Assembly (NCBI GenBank): GCA_002279825.1
Contig: NCCV01000001.1
Location: 372,001 to 436,000 of the forward strand
Direction of reading: 5' to 3'
Length of the DNA stretch: 64,000 nt
Source: Sphingomonadales bacterium 12-68-11
GTDB lineage: Bacteria > Pseudomonadota > Alphaproteobacteria > Sphingomonadales > Sphingomonadaceae
In this document: piece by piece, positions 58,690 through 64,000 of the stretch
How positions within the stretch are numbered: the stretch's first letter is position 1
How the letters are laid out: each line of letters opens with the position of its first letter
Position numbers and translations under genes: made by a program
Notes under the pieces: generated by a model
Seen by the model: only the letters and a program-made list of their open reading frames with translations
Told to the model about the DNA's origin: nothing
Database searches by the model: none

Positions 58690-58985
58690 TCGAAAACCAG
58701 AAAATCCGCCCCGCGCAGGTGATCGGCCCGTTGGGAGAGCCGCTCACGATCGCCGATCTGCCGGCCCCGAGCACCAAGCGCTGGGTCGTGCGGCGCAAGG
58801 CCGAAGTGGTGGCGGCCGTCAACGGCGGCTTGCTGACGATCGACGAAGTGCTCGAGCGCTACAACCTCACGCTCGAGGAATTCGCCGGGTGGCAACGGTC
58901 GGTCGATCGCTCCGGAATGCAGGGACTGCGGGTCACCCGCATCCAGCATTACCGCGACCTCTACGAGCGCCAGCTCAAGTACTGA
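58686..58985 (+). CDS. sciP: CtrA inhibitor SciP (DUF1153)
   Basis: 99 residues of the SciP family, which in Caulobacter binds CtrA and represses CtrA-activated genes in G1. RPAQVIGPLGEPLTIADLPAPSTKRW, VVRRKAEVVAAVNGGLLTIDE and ERYNLTLEEFAGWQRSVDRSGMQGLRVTR match DUF1153; the basic RRKAEVV region is the expected DNA/CtrA contact. ctrA itself is not in the window. It is preceded by a coupled unknown gene and a CtrA-like box. Confidence 0.93.
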   Translation: MIENQKIRPAQVIGPLGEPLTIADLPAPSTKRWVVRRKAEVVAAVNGGLLTIDEVLERYNLTLEEFAGWQRSVDRSGMQGLRVTRIQHYRDLYERQLKY

Positions 58986-59055
58986 TCCGGGCGCCCGGCG
59001 CCTCTGTTCCGTCCCTCCCGCGCTGAAGGGTGTGGCCCGATCCTCCGGGCGCAAG

Positions 59056-59080
59056 GGAACGCATCGTCGCACTCTCCGTT
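59056..59080 (+). promoter_or_regulatory. Sigma-EcfG (general stress response) promoter of the GlsB-like gene
   Basis: GGAAC (59056-59060) and CGTT (59077-59080) are separated by exactly 16 bp, the alphaproteobacterial EcfG consensus. It lies 48 bp before the ATG of a stress-type membrane protein, so position and function agree. Confidence 0.75.
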
Positions 59081-59127
59081 GCTGGGGGGTGCGCACCACC
59101 GGTGCGGCCAAACAGGAGGATTAGGCA

Positions 59128-59394
59128 ATGGGATGGATTATCGCGATCATCGTCGGCGGCGTTGCCGGCTGGCTGGCCAGCATGGTCATGAACCGCGATG
59201 CCTCGATGGGCATTTTGTGGAATATTGTCGTCGGCATCATCGGCGCGGTGATCGGTAACGCATTGGCCGGGCCGCTGTTCGGCGTGCGGGGCAGCATTCA
59301 GACGTTCGATCTCACCGGCTTCATCATTGCCATAGTGGGCGCGATCGTGCTGCTCGGGATCGTGAACCTCGTGCAGCGTGGCCGCGTGCGCTAA
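59128..59394 (+). CDS. GlsB/YeaQ/YmgE family stress-response membrane protein
   Basis: 88 residues, nearly all hydrophobic, with three predicted helices: GWIIAIIVGGVAGWLAS, ILWNIVVGIIGAVIGNALAG and GFIIAIVGAIVLLGIVNLV. The glycine-rich start MGWIIAIIVGGVAGWLA is diagnostic of the GlsB/YeaQ/YmgE family. AGGAGG lies eight bases before the ATG. A sigma-EcfG promoter precedes it and a strong terminator follows, so it is likely a single stress-induced gene. Confidence 0.92.
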   Translation: MGWIIAIIVGGVAGWLASMVMNRDASMGILWNIVVGIIGAVIGNALAGPLFGVRGSIQTFDLTGFIIAIVGAIVLLGIVNLVQRGRVR

Positions 59395-59424
59395 GCGCGC
59401 GGACAATTTATTACAAACTCCGGC

Positions 59425-59460
59425 AAACGGGCGGTCTGCGGAGCGGACCGCCCGTTTTTG
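59425..59460 (+). terminator. Rho-independent terminator of the GlsB-like gene
   Basis: Perfect 12-bp stem (AAACGGGCGGTC and GACCGCCCGTTT, arms 59425-59436 and 59446-59457) with a nine-base loop, ending in TTTTT, 31 bp after the stop. The remaining 175 bp to the RND adaptor hold no clear gene or promoter. Confidence 0.85.
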
Positions 59461-59635
59461 GCGAGTTTCGAAGTTAACGTTCGTCGATCCCAGCCCGGCC
59501 CTCGCAGACTGCCGCGTTGCAGCGCATCGCGCGGGCGTCTATGGCGCAAGAGTTAGACTTGCCGCGTAGCGAATGCGCGGCCGCGAGGCCCGTGACGGGG
59601 GCTCGTCCGATCGTGGCCAGGGGCTCGTTGCGCGC

Positions 59636-60823
59636 ATGAACTACGAAGCGAAGATGATCGACCTCTCCGGCTCGCCCAGCGTGACCGTGAGCGAGGTCGA
59701 GACCGGCCAGCCCGACCGCAAGCGCAAGCTGTGGATCGCGGGCGGGATCCTGGGCGCTTTGCTGGCGATCGGCGCCTGGATGCTCTCGCACGGCGAGGAA
59801 GAAACCGCATTCGCGCCGCGCGACGTGATTCCGTCGGTGACGGTAGTCTCGCCGGGTAGCGGCACGGTTGCCGGCATCGTCAACGCCACCGGCACTTTCG
59901 CCGCGGTGCGCCGCACCCCTGTCGGGGTAGTGGGCGAGGGTGGCCGGGTGGTCGCGGTCAATGTCGATCGCGGCCAGTGGGTGCGCGCGGGGCAGGTGCT
60001 GGTGGTCATCGATCGGTCGGTCCAGACCCAGCAGGCGCAAAGCTCGGCGGCCAGCATCGAAGTCGCCAAAGCCGACGCCAAGCTGGCGCAGGCCAACCTC
60101 GACCGCGCCACGCAACTGGTCGACCGCGGGTTCATCTCGCGCGCCGAGATCGACCGGCTGACCGCGGTGCGCGATTCCGCCACCGCCCGTGTACGCGTGT
60201 CCGAAGCCCAGTATCGCGAGCTGCTGGCGCGCAATGCCCGGCTCAATGTCGTTGCACCGGCGGCCGGCCTGATCCTCGACCGCACGGTCGAAGTGGGCCA
60301 GGTGATCGGTTCGGGCACGGCGCTGTTTACGATGGCGCGCGACGGGCAGATGGAGTTCCTCGCCCAGCTCGGTGAGACCGATCTGGCTGCCATACCGGTC
60401 GGCGCGACCGCCGAAGTCACGCCGGTGGGCACCACCGCGCGCATTCCGGCCCGGCTGCGGGTCAAGGATCCGGTCATCAACGAACAGACCCGCCAGGGCG
60501 TCGGGCGCTTTTCGGTCCCTTATTCGCAGGATGTCCGGCCCGGCGGGTTCGGCAGCGTCTCGATCAACAGCGGCTCGGTGGTGGCCCCCAAGCTGCCCGA
60601 AAGCGCCATCCTGAGCGACGACAAGGGCAGCTTCGTCTATGTCGTCGAGACCAAGGGCGAGGACAGCGTGGTGGCCCGGCGCGACGTCACGATCGGCCTC
60701 GTCACCGACGACGGCATCACGATCGCCAGCGGCCTCAACGGCACCGAGCGGATCGTGGTGCGGGCGGGCGGGTTCCTCTCGCCCGGCGACAAGGTCAAGC
60801 CCGTCGCCGGCCAAGCACCCTAG
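59636..60823 (+). CDS. RND efflux periplasmic adaptor (membrane fusion protein)
   Basis: 395 residues. A cytoplasmic tail (about 1-35) leads into a membrane helix (WIAGGILGALLAIGAWML) rather than a cleaved lipoprotein signal. Then follow a barrel-sandwich domain (VVGEGGRVVAVNVDRGQWVRAGQVL), an alpha hairpin (about 130-190), the LNVVAPAAGLILDRTVEVGQVI half and a C-terminal beta-barrel domain. It joins an RND permease to an outer-membrane channel. The permease gene starts 15 bp later. Confidence 0.92.
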   Translation: MNYEAKMIDLSGSPSVTVSEVETGQPDRKRKLWIAGGILGALLAIGAWMLSHGEEETAFAPRDVIPSVTVVSPGSGTVAGIVNATGTFAAVRRTPVGVVGEGGRVVAVNVDRGQWVRAGQVLVVIDRSVQTQQAQSSAASIEVAKADAKLAQANLDRATQLVDRGFISRAEIDRLTAVRDSATARVRVSEAQYRELLARNARLNVVAPAAGLILDRTVEVGQVIGSGTALFTMARDGQMEFLAQLGETDLAAIPVGATAEVTPVGTTARIPARLRVKDPVINEQTRQGVGRFSVPYSQDVRPGGFGSVSINSGSVVAPKLPESAILSDDKGSFVYVVETKGEDSVVARRDVTIGLVTDDGITIASGLNGTERIVVRAGGFLSPGDKVKPVAGQAP

Positions 60824-60838
60824 CGTCCGGCCAGAACC

Positions 60839-63800
60839 ATGAACTTCCGCAATCTCTCCGCCTGGTCGATCCGCAACCCGATCGTTCCGATCCTCGCGTT
60901 CATCGGGCTGATGATTGCGGGCATCATGGCGTTCAGCCAGATGGACGTGCAGGACCAGCCGGACATCGAAATGCCGGTGGTCAACGTCCGGATCTCGCAG
61001 CCCGGCGCCGCGCCGACCGAGATCGAGAACCAGATTACCCAGCGCGTCGAGGCCGCGGTGCAGACGATCGACGGGGTCGACAGCATCAATTCGACCGCGA
61101 GCGAGGGGAGTTCGCAGACGACGATCGAGTTCGTGCTCGGCACCAATATCGGCGAGGCGGTCAACGAGGTCGAAAGCGCGGTCGACCAGATCCGCGGCAG
61201 CCTTCCCGACGGCATTCTCGAACCGCAAGTATCCAAGCAGGCAACCAGCTCGCAACCGATCGTGTTCTTCGGCGTCCAGGCCGAGGACATGACGATCGAG
61301 CAGTTGTCGTGGTTCATCGACGACACGGTCGCCAAGCGCCTGCTCACGGTTCCGGGGCTCGCCGAAGTGAACCGCAACGGCGGCGTCGATCGCGAGATCC
61401 TGGTGATCCTCGATCCGGTCAAGATGCAGTCGCTCGGGGTGACTGCCAGCCAGGTCAACAACGCGTTGCGCGCGCTCAACACCAATGCGGCCGGCGGCCA
61501 GTCCGAAATCGCCGGGTCGCGGCAGTCGGTGCGCATTCTCGGAAATGCCGATTCCGCTTACGAGCTGTCGCAGAACCAGATCTCGATCGGCGGGGGCCGC
61601 ACCGTCAAGCTGGGTGAGATAGCGCAAGTCAGCGACGCCTATGGCGAACTGCGCTCGATCGCCAAGATCAACGGCAAGCAGGTCGTCAATTTCCAGATCA
61701 CCCGGGCGCGCGGCGAATCCGACGTCAGCGTCTATGACGGCGCGATCGAGGAGCTGAAGAAGGTCGAAGCCGAGAACCCGGGCATCACGTTCACCCGCTT
61801 GTTCACTGAAGTCGACTACACCAAGGCGCAGTACGAAAGCTCGATGGCCTCGATGGTCGAAGGCGCGATCCTCGCGGTCATTGTGGTGTTCCTGTTCCTG
61901 CGCGACTGGCGGGCGACGGTCATCGCCGCGCTTGCGATCCCGCTCTCGGCGATCCCGACCTTCTGGTTCATGGATCAGATGGGCTTCACGCTCAACACGC
62001 TCTCGCTGCTCGCGCTGGGGCTGGTTGCGGGCGTGCTGGTGGATGATGCCATCGTGGAAATCGAGAACATCGTCAGACATATGCGCATGGGCAAGAGCGC
62101 GTACCAGGCCTCGATCGATGCCGCGGACGAAATCGGCCTGGCGGTCGTGGCAACCACCTTCTCGATCGTCGCGGTGTTCCTGCCGGTCGGCCTGATGCCT
62201 GGCATCTCGGGCCAGTTCTTCAAGAATTTCGGCCTGACTGTGGTGGTTTCGGTGCTCATGTCGCTGATCGTCGCGCGCATGATCACGCCGATGGTCGCGG
62301 CCTACTTCCTCAAGGCCAAGGGTCATGCTTCGCACGGCGAAGGTCCGCTCATGGAGCGTTACATGCGCGTGCTGCGGTGGTCGATCGACGCGACCCGCGC
62401 GCGTGAGATCCGCGCCGCGCTCCACCGCGAGCCGCTCAATGCGTTCTATTGGCTGGTGGAGGTGGCGTTCACGCTGCTGGTGATCGGCGCGATCGGGTTC
62501 GCGGGTTATGCGACCTTCCTCTACGTGCCGGAGTTCGAAGGGTTCGACTTCTTCCGGTTCCTGCTGGCGATCGGGCTCGCCGTGGCCGCCGGCTATCTGG
62601 CGGCGCGCGTTCTCGGTTTCATAATCCGCCTGCCCGGTGGCGGCCTGGCCCGCTATCATGATTTCTATACCGGCCGGTGGCGGGCCCGCTGGCTCGATCA
62701 CCGGGTGTGGATGATGGGCGTCGGCGCGTTCTCGCTCATGCTCACCGGTTTCCTCGGCTACTCGCTGCCGACCCAGTTTTTCCCAAACAACGACAGCGAT
62801 TTCGCGCAGATCTCGATAAACATGGTGCCCGGTACCACGCTCCAGCAGACCGAAGCAGTAGTCGATGCGGTCGCGGCGCGTATGCAGCAGGAACCGGAAG
62901 TCGCGCTCGCGCTCGGCATCGCGCGCGAAGGCAACGGCAACGTGCGCCTGGTGTTCAAGCCGGACCGCGCGCGCACCAGCCTCCAGTTCGAACGCGAACT
63001 TGCCCCCGTGCTCCAGCAAGTGCCCGACGCGCGGGTGAACTTCCGCGATCAGCAGGGCGGCGGAGGCGGCGGCAGCGGCCGGGCGATCTCGATCATGCTG
63101 TCGGGCGGCGACTCGGAAGTTTTGAACGACACCGCGAACAAGCTGGTCGAGCAGATGGCCGGCGTCGAAGGCGCGGTCGCGCCGCGGATTGAGCTCGATT
63201 TGCAGCGGCCGGAGCTGATTATCACGCCGCGGGAGGATCTGGCCTCGGCCCTCGGAGTGACCACCCAGGCCCTGAGCCAGGCGATTCGCATCGCGACGAT
63301 GGGCGATATCGATCAGAACGCGGCCAAGTTCTCGCTGTCCGATCGCCAGATCCCCATCCGGGTCCGCTGGGCCACCTCGGCGCGGCGCGACATCGAGAAC
63401 ATCCGCAACCTGCCCGTGCCGACCGCGACTGGCGGCTCCGTCCCGCTCGAGCGCGTGGCGGAGATCAGCTTTGGCATGGGCCCAACCAGCATTCAGCGGT
63501 ACAACCAGAACCGGCGCATCTTCGTGAGCGCCGACGTGGCTCCCGGGCAGGCGAGCGGCGACGTTAAGACGGCAATCGCGAACCTACCCGTGATGCGCGA
63601 CCTACCGGCCGGGGTGTCGAATCCGGCGGTCGGCGCCGACGAGTGGCAGGGCGAGCTGGCTGACAGCTTCGTTATCGCGCTAGGCACCGGCATCCTGCTG
63701 GTCTTCTCAGTGCTGGTGCTGCTCTACCGCCGCTTCGTCTCGCCGCTGGTCAACATGGGGTCGCTGTTCCTCGCCCCGCTCGGCGGATTGATCGCGCTGT

Positions 63801-64000
63801 GGCTGCTCGGCCAGCCGATCTCGCTGCCGGTATTCATCGGGGTGCTGATGTTGTTCGGCATCGTCGCCAAGAACTCGATCCTGCTGATCGACTTTGCGCT
63901 CGAGGAGATGTCCACCGGCAAGCGCAAGCGCGATGCGATCATCGAGGCCGGGCACAAGCGTGCCCAGCCGATTGTAATGACGACTGTGGCGATGGTCGCC
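60839..64000 (+). CDS. RND multidrug efflux permease (AcrB/HAE1-like), C-terminus off the window
   Basis: Proton-driven inner-membrane exporter; 1054 residues visible. The proton-relay residues are Asp402/Asp403 (AGVLVDDAIVE) and Lys1011 (VAKNSILLIDF). It lacks about one to two C-terminal helices, lost beyond the right edge. Unusually, about 100 residues are inserted near 515-617, between helix 6 and helix 7, with two extra hydrophobic segments (AFYWLVEVAFTLLVIGAIG and FFRFLLAIGLAVAAGYLAA). Substrate unknown. Confidence 0.92.
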   Translation, partial: MNFRNLSAWSIRNPIVPILAFIGLMIAGIMAFSQMDVQDQPDIEMPVVNVRISQPGAAPTEIENQITQRVEAAVQTIDGVDSINSTASEGSSQTTIEFVLGTNIGEAVNEVESAVDQIRGSLPDGILEPQVSKQATSSQPIVFFGVQAEDMTIEQLSWFIDDTVAKRLLTVPGLAEVNRNGGVDREILVILDPVKMQSLGVTASQVNNALRALNTNAAGGQSEIAGSRQSVRILGNADSAYELSQNQISIGGGRTVKLGEIAQVSDAYGELRSIAKINGKQVVNFQITRARGESDVSVYDGAIEELKKVEAENPGITFTRLFTEVDYTKAQYESSMASMVEGAILAVIVVFLFLRDWRATVIAALAIPLSAIPTFWFMDQMGFTLNTLSLLALGLVAGVLVDDAIVEIENIVRHMRMGKSAYQASIDAADEIGLAVVATTFSIVAVFLPVGLMPGISGQFFKNFGLTVVVSVLMSLIVARMITPMVAAYFLKAKGHASHGEGPLMERYMRVLRWSIDATRAREIRAALHREPLNAFYWLVEVAFTLLVIGAIGFAGYATFLYVPEFEGFDFFRFLLAIGLAVAAGYLAARVLGFIIRLPGGGLARYHDFYTGRWRARWLDHRVWMMGVGAFSLMLTGFLGYSLPTQFFPNNDSDFAQISINMVPGTTLQQTEAVVDAVAARMQQEPEVALALGIAREGNGNVRLVFKPDRARTSLQFERELAPVLQQVPDARVNFRDQQGGGGGGSGRAISIMLSGGDSEVLNDTANKLVEQMAGVEGAVAPRIELDLQRPELIITPREDLASALGVTTQALSQAIRIATMGDIDQNAAKFSLSDRQIPIRVRWATSARRDIENIRNLPVPTATGGSVPLERVAEISFGMGPTSIQRYNQNRRIFVSADVAPGQASGDVKTAIANLPVMRDLPAGVSNPAVGADEWQGELADSFVIALGTGILLVFSVLVLLYRRFVSPLVNMGSLFLAPLGGLIALWLLGQPISLPVFIGVLMLFGIVAKNSILLIDFALEEMSTGKRKRDAIIEAGHKRAQPIVMTTVAMVA

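Noticed and set aside
59425..59460. GC-rich hairpin as another REP element
   Set aside because: Stem followed by T5 right after a stop codon is a standard intrinsic terminator.
59474..63019. 1181-codon open frame antisense to the RND adaptor and permease
   Set aside because: GC-rich codon bias opens the opposite frame; the product is His/Arg/Asp-rich low-complexity sequence with no motif, while the sense strand encodes two clear families.

Overview
This 64-kb window is GC-rich, tightly packed chromosomal core DNA from an alphaproteobacterium. The best fit is the order Sphingomonadales; I do not assign a genus. Support comes from the gene order dnaQ-coaE-aroE-maf-ppsR | hemE-hemJ-rho-mnmE-mnmG-rsmG-parA-parB, which is the layout around the chromosomal origin in Caulobacter-type bacteria. 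It also comes from alphaproteobacterial cell-cycle factors (SciP, a TrcR/DUF1013 protein, CarD), a sigma-EcfG-type promoter, and small families common in sphingomonads (DUF6489, DUF1192). I found no rRNA, tRNA, CRISPR array, insertion sequence, prophage or defence island.

Region by region. 1-5 kb: ptsN (cut by the left edge) and hpf, then a minus-strand chain dnaQ-coaE-aroE-maf-ppsR, the last four joined by 4-nt GTGA/ATGA overlaps. 4.7-5.0 kb: a gene-free divergent gap with an AT-rich tract, degenerate DnaA boxes and a cluster of GANTC sites, the candidate chromosomal origin. 5-14.4 kb: hemE, hemJ, rho, a small DUF6489 gene, mnmE, mnmG, rsmG, parA and parB on the plus strand, with three parS sites, two of them inside the rsmG reading frame. 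14.4-32 kb: mixed housekeeping (free-methionine sulfoxide reductase, sorbosone-type dehydrogenase, Sua5, two DUF2807 beta-helix proteins, CarD, ferredoxin, a Suv3-like helicase, an M23 peptidase, hemB, gamma carbonic anhydrase, an ATP-dependent DNA ligase, proA).

32-48 kb: cell-envelope and growth genes. These include an M23 peptidase overlapping a bactofilin, TrcR, a glycosyltransferase with an LpxH-like phosphatase, clpA, the ligase-associated exonuclease, nadD-rsfS-rlmH, an EnvC-like degenerate LytM protein and a CtpA protease. 48-58 kb: dsbB-coq7, fabI-yihY, a CbpA-type DnaJ, pdxH-CDF-phzF, a serine hydrolase and mnmA. 58-64 kb: an unknown gene translationally coupled to sciP, a GlsB/YmgE stress membrane protein behind a sigma-EcfG promoter, and an RND efflux adaptor plus permease that runs off the right edge.

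The genes read as an origin-proximal housekeeping block: replication start, ParABS segregation, tRNA modification (mnmE, mnmG, mnmA, sua5), haem synthesis (hemE, hemJ, hemB), cell-cycle transcription (SciP, TrcR, CarD) and wall morphogenesis (three LytM-domain proteins, bactofilin, CtpA). I saw no wholly new multi-gene system. The most interesting signals are the candidate origin with clustered GANTC sites, the CtrA-like box and unknown partner gene at sciP, the tandem DUF2807 pair, and the RND permease with two extra predicted membrane helices.
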